DNA of 64,000 nt from Brachycybe producta (taxonomy: Eukaryota > Arthropoda > Diplopoda > Playtdesmida > Andrognathidae), in assembly GCA_036925085.1 (NCBI GenBank), contig JAUPFP010000040.1:186001-250000 (forward strand), written 5' to 3'. The position numbers and the translations under genes were made by a program. Shown piece after piece: positions 1 through 10,389 of the stretch. The notes beneath the pieces are model-generated. The model was not told the origin of the DNA. It saw only the letters and a program-made list of their open reading frames with translations, and searched no databases. How positions within the stretch are numbered: position 1 is the first letter of the stretch; each line of letters begins with the position of its first letter.

Positions 1-4
1 AAAG

Positions 5-165
5 AGAAAGAACAGACCCGATCGGCAGTTGTCGACGTCGTTCCCGATGGACTACAAAACTTTCACCGTAGTTTGTCGAAACCATGGAGAAAAGCACTTC
101 TGTGCGATGTTTACGACATTGAAAAGGAAGATGAAGCTGATAATAAATTGGAAAATTTATTATAA
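5..165 (+). CDS. Copy A (partial): terminal exon of an SLC5-like symporter
   Basis: This is the last coding exon of a gene that lies off the left edge. The acceptor AG is at 3-4 and the frame opens with the last two bases of a split codon (phase 1 intron), exactly as in exon 14 of B and C. It reads about 52 residues to TAA at 163-165 and contains VVDVIPDGLQNFHRSLSKPW and, further on, LLCDVYDI, the cytoplasmic C-terminal tail shared by all complete copies. It is closest to the tails of B and C, so A belongs to that subgroup. The frame is open. Whether the rest of the gene is intact cannot be seen. Confidence 0.8.
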
Positions 166-337
166 TTCATGTCATTTAAAAAAAAGGAAAGCCGATGAAT
201 CTCACGATCGAGATCGACCTACTAGGCATATGGGCTTTTTTTTCTCATAACATTGACCGCCCAGGCCCAACCCAGCCCAGCCCATATGCATTATTTTCTC
301 ATCTAATTTTTTTACATTTATTTACATTTACAATTTA

Positions 338-862
338 TAAGGTGGTTGAATAGATATTTATTTTGTTTTCCTTCCACCGGATTTTGCGCCTGTGTGACCA
401 TTATGTTCTATAGGAGATTATAGTTTTCAAGCGAACGTTTTTCTGGAGAAATATTCACACAAAAAAAAATTCAAATCGTTTTAGAAACTAGAATAGTTAG
501 TGATAATGTTAAACGTTTTGTCATAATAGGGCTTATGATACTTTTAAAAATAAACTTTTTATGACAATTTGAAAAAAGGCAAATATTGTTTTTCATGTAA
601 TGTTATGTGAAAAAACGGATTATTTTCAAACTGAACTATAAAATGTTTATTTTTTAAAATGTTGCCAAGGAAAAACTTTTAACATAATCTTTTACCCTTC
701 TACTTTTGAAAACAATTTGAATTTTTTTATAATGTTGTTTGTAAAAAAAAAAAGTTTGCTTGATGTTTTTAACATCCAAATTTTAAAAACTGCATTATCC
801 ATGCAGCAATCTCGCCATCTGAGGGGACAAAAGCAAAATAATTATATATTCTGGCAACTCAA
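338..862. mobile_element. Long-TIR MITE, spacer A-B copy
   Basis: It starts with AAGGTGGTTGAATAGATATT and runs to a degenerate mirror end near 862 (GGGGACAAAAGCAAAATAAT, then CTGGCAACTCAA). Both halves are built of the blocks seen in the other copies: an ACGTTTTT block, 'GTTTTAGAAACTAGAATAG', 'ATAAACTTTTTATGACA', and in reverse order in the right half. It encodes nothing; it is a non-autonomous, nearly fully palindromic element. Confidence 0.7.
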
Positions 863-1439
863 CACGTAATGTTAGAAAATGGTTGCAACCCATGAAAATT
901 GCGTGCTTACATTAAGGTAGTAGTTAGGCAGATTTTTTATGGATTAGATCTTATCCTGTCTGGCCAAACACACAGTGCCGGTACTGCCAGGCAATTTAGC
1001 GCCCTGAGCAAGGCTAACTACTTATACCCCAACCTCGAAACTCTTGAAAAAATGTCTTGTTGGAAAAATCAAAGGCACAAAAAATTAAATTGCAAAAATA
1101 AATGAGGAGTTTTTTTTCTTTCAAAAAGGCACATGGCCATATTTTGGCCTAACTTAAACGCTTTGAGCGTCCATATCCACACCTCTTTTTAAGTTGTGCA
1201 CAGTAAATGTGCACAGAATTTAAAGGTAAAATTAGCATCTGCCATAGCCTTATCAACACTGAAACTAAGTTCTTTTTTTTATTGAAAGTTCAATTTTTTT
1301 TTCCTGGTTGCGCCTCACTAATTTAATTTAAAATCATTAATTATTAATAAACTTGGAAATAAAATTTTAAAGTTTCATTACAATGGGCCTAAATTACATT
1401 AAATGATCTATTTTGTCATTGGATCTATTTGATGTGCAT

Positions 1440-1560
1440 GAGATGAATGTATAATTTATTTATTTTTCAATATTTAAAAACTTGACATTGAGAAGAAACT
1501 TGAGGTGAAGATCGAGTTAACTTCATTAAAATTGTCACCAGTAGCTAAAATAACATCATC
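1440..1560 (+). promoter_or_regulatory. Conserved 5' flank of copy B
   Basis: This block upstream of the ATG is conserved in copy C and, less strongly, in E, F and G, although other spacer DNA differs. It holds a TATAAT-like box at 1450-1455 and a TGACATTG block at 1483-1490, 78 bases before the ATG. The last 20 bases before the start are almost identical in B and C. I infer core promoter plus 5' UTR; no transcript evidence is available. Confidence 0.45.
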
Positions 1561-4500
1561 ATGGAAAGTGCAACGGAAAAATCTTCACAGCTTTTGGGTT
1601 TTGGTGACTACGTGGTGATTGGAACCATGGTCCTAATCTCAACCTGTGTCGGACTCTACTATGGAATTACTAAAAAGAAACAGTCTTCGCCTTTTGAGTA
1701 CTTTCTTGCGGGACAAAAGATGACTTTGATTCCGGTCGGATTGTCGGCTTTTGCTACCGCATTGGGACCGAGTTTTATTCTGGGAATAACAACAGAGTCA
1801 TACAATTTTGGAATGCAGATCGGATGGTGGTGTATCACGGATGTTCTAGTTGCATTAGTAATAAATTGGATTTTTATTCCTGTCTATTATAAAATGGGTT
1901 CGATGAATGTTTACAAGGTGCGATTCAAAATTTGAAATGTTGTACTCTATATCGTACTAGCTAAATTTATTTCTATGTCACTGTCTTACAGTTTCTTGAA
2001 GTTCGCTACAACAGAGCGACGAAGGATGTTGTCACAATACTATCTGTCTTACTAATGGTAACTTTGATATTTTCAATGTGTGTGATGCATAGAAGTATGA
2101 CGAAATGTTTAACATGTTAACAGGTTTTTGGTTGTAGTAATTCCATGTTTGGTGTGTCAGTAGCTTTTAGCCGTGGTATGAAAAACTTCTTAATATTTTT
2201 ACAAAAAACATCCTGTTAATGTATTTTGACATGTGTTCGAAACTCTAGTTACTAATATTAACCAATGGATTGTCTCTGGAAGTCTCTTTGGATTCTGTAT
2301 TTTGTACACAGCACTCGTAAGTTGTACATATTGGCGTAATTGTTAAGTGTGCGTCTAGAATGTTTATAAAAAAAAATAATTACAGTGGTCAATCAGTGAT
2401 CGATCAGTGCGTGATTACATGCTAAATATCCTGGTTACTTTTTTTTTCTGCGTGTGGACGGAGGCAGTTTTTTTTTCCACGCGCCGTTCTATTGTCCATG
2501 TTAACCGTGCCGTTCCACCACACCACGATTATCAAAATGAATGAACGTGTGTGTTTGGCTAGCTATATCTTAAGTTATTCCAATCTTTACGAAATTAATA
2601 AATAAAATTGCAATGATAAAGATAGGGATGCAAAGACGAAAGTGGTCAGGACTCTGTATCGGTCTGAAAATTCATAAATTGCCGCACTTTCTAAGATGAT
2701 ACAGACTAGTCAGTATCATCGTGCAGACGTTTATAGTCTGTCCCGAAAATGATTAATTTATTAAGGGTATTTGTTTGCAATATTACGTGGTTGTCTACAA
2801 CAATAAAGTTGCAATCGGGTACTTATTTTATGATCATTAATTCTGTCTGAGCCATGTATTTTAAGAAAATATTTATTATATTTGCACAGGGTGGCATGAG
2901 AGGAGTGATGTGGGCCGATGTCATTCAGGCCGTTATGATGATCTTGTCCATTTTGATTGTAATTGTCATGGGATTGATCCACGTCGGTGGAGTCGGAGTT
3001 GTCTGGAAGCGGAGTTACGATTCTGGAAGACTTGACATTTTCAAGTATAATTTTCGAATTCCGAAATGTTAAGGCCGATTCACACATTCTACTTTGTAAT
3101 GCCACGAGACCCATAACTACACACATTTTGGTAGCAAAGTTGAGCATTTTTTTTTAAGCTGGGTTAAATTTCCATATTCTGAACAGAATGCATATGTGTG
3201 ATATGTGACACAGTGGACACTGAATAGCAGTAGCACTACTGGCGTAGTTGTAGTGAACAATAGGAATAAATACTCCAGGCGTCGATGTCCAAAATACGTG
3301 CCTTCAGATATAATTTTAATTTTTAAAATTTTATATTTCGATTCTTGATAAGTGTAGTTAATCATTTTATATTAATTAGTAATTCACCAGAAAAAAAAAT
3401 GCATTTTTTGTTAAAATTACATGGTTTGAGACTGAGGCTATGCTAGAGGGTAGTTTGACGCCAAAATTCTAGCTTGTAATCAGGTTCTTCGAATAAAAAA
3501 CGCACTTTTGGCTGAATTGAAAATGTCAACCTGCAAACAAACAAAAAATTGGGGGGCATTCAAGATTTGTGCTCCTAGCTTTAAAACCTAACTACACTAC
3601 ATGACACAAACATTATCGGTTTTTCCAGTAGATTTACATGACGATGTTTTTTTTTGCCCTTTTGTGAACCTATTATTAATCGAGTGTCGAGTAAAATGAA
3701 TATTTATAAATTTGCAAAAAAAAAAAAACAAGCTTTAACACGGATTCAACTGCGAGACACACATTCTGGACTGGTACATTGGGCTACTTCTTCAGTCGTT
3801 TGGCCAGTAGAGCTACATCGCAGGCTGTTCAGCAGCGTTATCTTACTGCATTGACTATCGAAGATGCAAAAAGGTATACAACCGAGAACTGTTGGGTAGT
3901 TGTGAACTTTGTTTAAATGTGGTTAAGTGAATTCAAAGCCAGCATGAGCCTCTCAAAATTGTGACGGTGCCGGGAATGTTTGCAAAACTGAGGGGTCCTC
4001 AAAAGCCTCTCTAAACTGGAAGGCGTTCAGGAGTTTCTTGAAAATATGTAGCCCATAGAGCCTCGCAAAACTAAGAAGCTCCCTAAGCATACAGAATCTC
4101 AGAAGCCCTCGGGAACTACTTAAAATTGGGTATTCCTCTAGGCCTTTTATAACTGTGTAATGTAAATTTGATGCTAGGATTTTATATTGAATACAATGTT
4201 GCTATTTGGAGGGGTCCTCGCTTTGCTCACCACTAGAAAAAAAAAACGATTTACTTGGGGAGAAGGCGAAGGGCCAATGCCAGACATTGTTGCGATATAC
4301 TGTTGCAGCCCATACATGCTTGAATGTAACATAAAACCCAGGTATGACTACATTTGGATTTTAGCACCCATGTTTAAGCAAATTCACAAAAAAACCTCTT
4401 TCCCCAATTACAACTTAACTATCACGTGACTTAACTATTTTATACTTTATGCAGGGGGAATATACTACAAGTGGTCGCATTTTCTTCATCCATATTCTTT

Positions 4501-7406
4501 ATCCAAATTATCGGCCTCATAATATATGCTGAGTACTATTTGTGTGATCCGATAAAATCGAAAAAGATTCCTAACTTGAATCAGGTAATCTTGCATCAAT
4601 TTTATTGCCGTTTTAAGATTAAAGGCTTGATAATTTTCTTTTGATTAAAAAGCTCACTCCAGCCTTCATAATGGATGTAATGGGTGGATATCCTATTTTA
4701 CCAGGAATTTTTTTTGCCGGAGTACTGGCAGCGAATTTAAGGTACGAATCGTATGCAGGCACATACTGGCTCGGTTCGCATACCGGAAAACGCTGCCTGC
4801 GCCAGGCATACAATTTTATACAATGGCGTGTGGTGCATGAAAAATATATTGAATAAGCATGCTGACTGGGGCCTCTTGAAAACTGAAAAGTCTGCCAAAG
4901 TCTCTCGAAGTTGTGATAGCGCGGGGAGGTTCTCAAAACAGAGAAGCCCTCGGGACCCTCTCAAAACTATGTAGCCGCTAAAGGGTATCATAACTCTGAT
5001 TCCCTGTAGATCTTCTTAAAATTGAGTGGTCCCCTATGGCGCAGATGCCAGATATTGCCAAGTTAGGATTTTGTAGCAAGTATGTGCCTGACCCTCGTCA
5101 TTTATCTTCTGTTTTGGACTGTAATGCTCTGAATAAATATAACCTGAGTTTGTTAGATGATCATGTTAATAGCAATCTGTAATGTCAAAATTACATCACA
5201 TCGAGTTGAGTGATTGAATTTAAAATGAACTTGTCATTGTCTAACACAACAATACACCTAGGCTTTCATTTTGTAACTAATTTTGCTTAACATTTTCTTC
5301 TATTGAATTGAGGTTGAGATTATAGTCAACTATAGATGGCGTGTCTTTTGCAGTACACTATCATCAGTAATGAACTCGGCGTCGGCTATTCTTTATGAAA
5401 CCTTCATTAAACGTTGGAAACCAAACATGCCTGAAAAACAGATCGACATTGTTTGCAAAGTTTTATGTAAGTCCTGAAGCCCTGTCCACATAGAGGCAAC
5501 ATGTGGTAATAAGTCATCCAGATCTGTTTTTATAAACATAAACTTTGTAGCAACAAAAACAAAAAAACAATGAGCGTTATTAAATATGTTGAGCATGTAT
5601 ATGTATACGTTGCAACCATTTGGTGTAATTGTCCATTACGCGTTTTGCATCAGACCAAATTATGTTCATTTCACAAAATAGACATACATTTTGTGTAATG
5701 GACAATTGCACCAATTAGATGTGACATACACACTAGCAGCTATGGACTCAAAAATAAAAAGTGCTGCTGCTCAAGAAATGAGTTTGTGCTCAATTTTCAT
5801 ATGAATGAAGTTGCCATAAGGAAATGGAGCACCTAATATGGCAATGTTAGTTGTTGCTCACACTCATTTAATTGAATTGGCCACTTTGAATTTGATAGAG
5901 TTCATACTAATTTTTATTCGTAAAGAATGCGGCAACTACTTGTAGTTTGAGCATCTACCCACGCCTTTTTTTTCTTATAAAAACTAGAACACCTGCTCGA
6001 AAAACGTGAGCCAAGAGCAGGTACTCAATTGATACCAAATGTAATGTTCACACACACAAAAAAAAATCTGTTAAGCATAACAAAATAAAACTAAACTGTC
6101 CACACAGGATATAATGATTTGACTTTTTTAAGAAATACTCTTGTTTTAATTTCAGGTGTTCTTTTTGGATGCTCGTCTGCTACCTGCATTTTAGTAACAA
6201 AGAATTTCCCCAATGTCATTCAAGTTCGTTACTTTGCTAACTTCACTGTGTGCAGGAATGTGTAATTAATTTGAATGTTATTTATTTTTAATCCAGGGAG
6301 CTATGAGTCTTGGTTCAACGATTTCTGGATCATTAATGGTGCTGATATTTTTCGGGCTTCTTTTTCCTCAGGCCAACTTTATGGTAGATTTAATATTATA
6401 CTTTTGCATTGTGCATTTAAAATTTTATTGATATTTTAACTTTTAACAAGTACTATGTAATATGTTTCAAAACATTGCTAAGCAATTAAAAACGTTCGAG
6501 AGGAGCAAGGTTTTGTTCAGCTCTATATGCTATGTTTGCTAGTGATTCCCACTGAAGTTCATCTAGCATGAAAGTTACGTTAGCAACTTTTTGTACCAAT
6601 TTAAAGTTGAAAAGCTGAAACCAAATTATCAATGTGCTGTAAATGTTTCTAAAAACTTTTATAAAATTCATAATACCACTTCGATTGCAGCATGACTAGT
6701 TCAATTCCATTGTTATCTTACATTTGCATATTTTGCAATTAATTGGCTTCTTGAAAAATGTCTTAATATATTTTTTATTGTTGTTTCAGGCTGGACTTTT
6801 ATCTTTTGTAAGCGGCACTTTGGTTTGCTCGTGGATTGTTGTTAGCGGACTTTTAGTGAAATATCCGCTAAAGACCAAACCAACCTCGATCGAAGGATGT
6901 TTCGTAGGCAATTTTACTTCTTTTACCAATGCCTTGCCATCAAGTTTCAGTGTTGCAAAGAACATAACAGAAATGACAACTGGGAATCCACTTTGGTATA
7001 AAAAAAATATAAAACATCTTTAAAAATTTAATTCAAACTACCATTTAGCAACAAATTAACAAATTTCAGGACTAAATACTTTCCACTGTATTCTATATCG
7101 TATCTGTGGATCACTATGATAGGAGTTATCGTCTGCGGTGCTATGTTCGTTATTCTGTCACAATTATTTGGTAATTAATTCTAATGAAATTATCTAGAGT
7201 TTGTCTTGTAATGTTGTCGTCGGTTTCCTTACTGATCGAAAGAGAAAGAACAGACTCGATTGGCAGTTGTCGATGTCATTCCTGATGGGTTACGAAACTT
7301 TCATCATAGTTTGTCGAAACCGTGGAGAAAAGCACTTCTGTGCGATGTTTACGACATTGATAAGGAGGATGAAGCAGATGATAAATTGGAAAATTTATTA
7401 TATTAA
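1561..7406 (+). CDS. Copy B: SLC5A8/A12-like sodium/solute symporter, intact
   Basis: Fourteen exons: 1561-1917, 1992-2057, 2124-2175, 2249-2316, 2890-3044, 3733-3873, 4455-4584, 4653-4741, 5354-5466, 6156-6223, 6297-6383, 6790-6995, 7070-7170, 7243-7406. They join in frame to 598 residues, the usual size of SLC5 monocarboxylate transporters. Predicted role: plasma-membrane Na+-driven uptake of a small solute; the substrate is not predictable from sequence. Seen: TM1 at about 16-37, EYFLAGQKM just before TM2, LGITTESYNFGMQ leading into TM3, the family's GGMRGVMWADVIQ block at the start of exon 5, the LSSVMNS serine pair in exon 9 (in the family this helix carries a Na+-site Ser pair), and NFT, a possible glycosylation site, in the exon-12 loop. 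Start: this ATG matches all other copies. Exon 11 ends in Met where the others have Lys. Confidence 0.88.
3940..4135 (+). repeat. Degenerate ~29-bp tandem repeats in intron 6 of copy B
   Basis: About six imperfect units of the type GCCTCTCaAAACTgaGaaG, spaced about 27-32 bp. They are followed (to about 4365) by a block shared with intron 8 of B and with introns 6 and 8 of C. The same array lies at 4860-5030, 11880-12060, 12765-12930 and, inverted, 40195-40400. Non-coding. Confidence 0.6.
4860..5110 (+). repeat. Second ~29-bp repeat block, intron 8 of copy B
   Basis: Same subrepeats and downstream block (ATGCCAGATATTGCCAAG, TAGGATTTTGTAGC) as in intron 6 of B. Copy C has both blocks in the same two introns, so both insertions predate the B/C split. 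Confidence 0.55.
5621..5713. repeat. 93-bp inverted repeat (MITE-like) in intron 9 of copy B
   Basis: The arms TGGTGTAATTGTCCATTAC (5621-5639) and its exact reverse complement (5695-5713) enclose a 55-bp loop. Copy C's intron 9 is short and lacks it, so it is specific to B or lost in C. Confidence 0.6.
6486..6671 (-). repeat. Degenerate LINE-like fragment, intron 11 of copy B
   Basis: The minus-strand frame contains 'LVQKVANVTFMLDELQWESL', which resembles the end of a LINE reverse transcriptase (compare 'MVQSKAARF...SMLQKLKWES' at 35299-35680). A related, more decayed segment is in the same intron of C (14755-15020). It is too short for a clade call. Confidence 0.4.
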
Positions 7407-7606
7407 TTGGTGTCATTTTCATTAGATTTATATTTTCTACAGAAAAACGAAGCCCATGAGGCCTACTAGACCCATGAATATCACAATCCCATCAGACATA
7501 GGGGTTTTTTTTTTCATATCGTAATATAAGTAGCCCGGAAGCCAGCCTATCTCCTAAACTTTATTTTGAAATCTAGTTTTTGTACATTTATTCAAAATTA
7601 GTTTTG

Positions 7607-7971
7607 AAAGTGGTTGAATAGATATTTATTTTGTTTTCGTCCCGTCGGATGGCGTGCCTGTGCCGAAAATAGTTTTTATTTTATGAAATGTCAATAGAAA
7701 AACCGAAAACTGGTCATTTTCAGGCCGCTTACAAAGTGTTTATTTTTTTAAGATATTGCCACGAAAAAACTTTTAACATAATCGTTTGCTATTCTAGTTT
7801 TGCAAACAATTTGAATTTTTTGATTATGTTTTTTTGTTTTAAAAAAACGTACGCTGAACGCACTTGCGTCTAAATTTTACAAAAACATCTATGGAGCATA
7901 GTATTAGCCACTGCAGTGACACCGTCTAAAGAGGCAAAATCAAAATAAAAATCTATATTCAGCCACCTTAA
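7607..7971. mobile_element. Long-TIR MITE, spacer B-C copy
   Basis: Left end AAGTGGTTGAATAGATATTT, right end ATTCAGCCACCTTAA. Internal blocks are as in the family, but the left arm is shortened, giving 365 bp against about 490-620 bp for fuller copies. Confidence 0.7.
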
Positions 7972-8205
7972 CTCAAAATATTAGAAAATGATTACTACTC
8001 ACGCAAATTGCCTGCTGCTTACATTTTAGGAAAATTAAAGAGTTAAGCTGGTCTTGGATGGTTGTAAAGGGAAATTAGATCTTAAGTTATCCTTGCTGGT
8101 CAAACAGTGCCGGTGCCAGGCAATTTAGCACCCTATAATCAAATAATCAAGGCTAACTACTTACACCCCCCCCAACCTGTTTTCAAAAGGAGTCTTGTGG
8201 GGGGG

Positions 8206-8405
8206 ATATTTAATGACTTATAATTTAAATAATTAGGCAATGAATAAAAAATAAAGTAAATATAATACTAGTGCAAACCGTATTATTAAACTACCTGTAA
8301 TATTTAAGTTAAAGCTTGCTAATTACGATTTCAAAATTTAAAAAGTAGTTTAATTTATTTTTTAGGTAGCTGAATAGATCGTTTCTTTTCTTCCTCCTCC
8401 CTCCC
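8206..8405 (+). repeat. Left ~200-bp direct repeat
   Basis: This near-identical ~200-bp sequence recurs at 9041-9243, offset 835 bp. A more degenerate third copy, including neighbouring sequence, is at about 29185-29400. Its end contains the left terminus of the long-TIR MITE (GGTAGCTGAATAGAT). It is either a local tandem duplication or long direct terminal repeats of an unknown element. Confidence 0.65.
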
Positions 8406-8506
8406 CAAATGGCGCCACTGCAGTGGCTAGAATGACGGGAAAAGTACTCCTATAAGGAGAAGGCTTTGACTGGTGCTGATCTGATAACTAGTGCTAGTTT
8501 TGTTAA

Positions 8507-8719
8507 CATTGTCCACTCCATGTTGACGCCACAAGTACAGAGACTCAACTTGCCGAGCAGTACCTCTTTGGTGTACAGACACACCAGGCAGAGCCAGACT
8601 GCAACGATCCCCTGACTTGTGTTACTCGTGCTACTTGTATCGATGCTTGCGAGTCTGGCCACATTACCTTTGACTTGTCGATCAACCACGTCACGGAGCC
8701 CGAGCACGAGTACGAGTAG
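8507..8719 (+). other. GC-richer open segment of unknown origin
   Basis: Seventy codons are open on + with no Met start, bounded by TAA at 8504-8506 and TAG at 8717-8719. The frame is rich in Cys, Asp, Glu and Thr (for example DPLTCVTRATCIDACESGH). The minus strand over 8450-8821 is also open for 123 codons. Base composition is clearly less AT-rich than the flanks. I do not recognise the protein and cannot say which strand, if either, codes. It lies between the two ~200-bp direct repeats, so it may be captured or transposon-borne sequence. Confidence 0.25.
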
Positions 8720-9040
8720 TCTAGACGCGCCTCGATGTAGATTATAATATTTCAAAAGCACTAAGTACGGTTTTCGCCAACTGTTGTCCTGCACACTCAG
8801 TTTTGTCACGAAATGCTCCATAAAAAGAAAAGCTCTTAGTTGAGTTACCTCTGTTATGCGTATTTATCTTGGTTTTATCTTCCAGCTTAAATTAATATTC
8901 AAGTGGTGTCACTACTTTTATTTTTCTAGACAATATAAGCACGAAGTAGACGCTTTAAAAGATAGCGAATCATTTTTTTCGGAGAAAAACTACTATGTAT
9001 AATTTATGTTAATAAATAGCAGTAAAATTTTTGATTGATA

Positions 9041-9243
9041 ATATTTAATGACTTATAATTTAATTAATTAGACAATGAATCTAAACAATAAAGTAAATAT
9101 AATACTAGTGCAAACCGTATTATTAAACTACCTGTAATATTTAAGTTAAAGCTTGCTAATTACGATTTCAAAATTTAAAAAGTAATATAATTTATTTTTT
9201 AGGTAGCTGAATAGATATTTTCTGTTCGTCCTCCTCCCTCCCT
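9041..9243 (+). repeat. Right ~200-bp direct repeat
   Basis: Partner of 8206-8405, with only scattered substitutions. The pair brackets about 635 bp that contains the GC-richer open segment. Confidence 0.65.
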
Positions 9244-9616
9244 CCCACTGCACTGGGGTTTGAGAAAAATTGCTTTTCAACCTAATGTTTTTAAAAAGAA
9301 ACATATAAAAAAATTCAATGCTTTAGAAACTAGAATAGTTGGTGATAATGCTAAAAGTTGTTTCAAAATATCTTTCAAAATGAACTTTTTATGACAAGTT
9401 TGAAAAAGGCAAAAATAGTTTTTCAATGAAATGCCAATGGAAAAACCAAAAAACGGGTCATTTTCAAACTGAACTATTAAAATTGTTTATGATATTGTCA
9501 TGAAAAAACTTTTAGTATAATATTTTACCGTTCTACTTTTGAAAACAATTTTGAATTTTTCAATAATCTTATTTCTAATAAAAAAAACGTTCGCTTTGAC
9601 GTTTTTGCATCTAAAT
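9200..9616. mobile_element. Long-TIR MITE, truncated copy before C
   Basis: Left terminus AGGTAGCTGAATAGATATTT and internal blocks are present. The right terminal CACCTTAA is missing, so this copy has lost its right end. Confidence 0.6.
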
Positions 9617-9799
9617 TACACTGCTTAATTTTTCATTTTTTTTTCAGTTATCTAATTTACAAAACCAAAAATAAAAACTCGTAAAACCAAGACAAACATG
9701 AAATGTGGTTCTGTTCAAACATAAAAGTAAAAGTATTTTGAACACAATGGCCTAATTTAAATGCAATAATCTTATTTCTTCATTGGTTCCATTTGATCT

Positions 9800-9922
9800 G
9801 TGTGAGATGAATTTATAATTTAATTGTTTTTAATGTATAAAAATTTGACATTGAGAAGAAACTGAGTTAAAGCTTGAGTTGACTTCATTAAAGTTGTCAC
9901 CAGTAGCTAAAATAACATCATC
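9800..9922 (+). promoter_or_regulatory. Conserved 5' flank of copy C
   Basis: TATAATT-like box from 9814; TGACATTG block at 9846-9853, 77 bases before the ATG; near-identity with copy B over the last ~80 bases. Inferred promoter and 5' UTR. Confidence 0.45.
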
Positions 9923-10309
9923 ATGGAAAGTGCCGCAAAAAAATCTTCGCAGCTTTTGGGTTTTGGTGACTATGCCGTGATTGGAACCATGGTCCTAATC
10001 TCGACCTGTGTCGGACTCTACTATGGAATTACTAAAAAGAAACAGTCTTCGCCTATTGAGTACTTTCTTGCGGGACGAAAGATGACTTTGATTCCGGTCG
10101 GATTGTCGGCTTTTGCTACCGCATTGGGACCTAGTTTTATTCTCGGAATAACAACAGAGTCATACAATTTTGGAATGCAGATCGGATGGTGGTGTATCAT
10201 GGAAGTTCTAGTTGCATACATTCTAAATTGGATTTTTATTCCTGTCTATTATAAATTGGGTTCCATAAATGTTTATAAAGTAAGAGTTCAAAATTTCAAA
10301 TGTTATACA

Positions 10310-10389
<80 letters not shown>

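Larger units (their letters stand above)
166..1560. other. Spacer between copies A and B
   Basis: No convincing gene. It holds a long-terminal-inverted-repeat MITE (338-862) and the promoter-proximal block of copy B (1440-1560). The rest is AT-rich sequence with poly-A/T runs. The small open frame at 899-1105 has no features of a protein. Confidence 0.6.
7407..9922. other. Spacer between copies B and C
   Basis: Holds a MITE (7607-7971), a pair of ~200-bp direct repeats (8206-8405 and 9041-9243) around a GC-richer segment, a second truncated MITE (9200-9616) and the 5' flank of copy C. No gene with recognisable homology was found. Confidence 0.55.

Noticed and set aside
6293-6383. ATG for AAG at the end of exon 11 of B as a broken splice site
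   Set aside because: The donor GTAGAT follows directly and the frame is kept; it is only a Lys-to-Met change.
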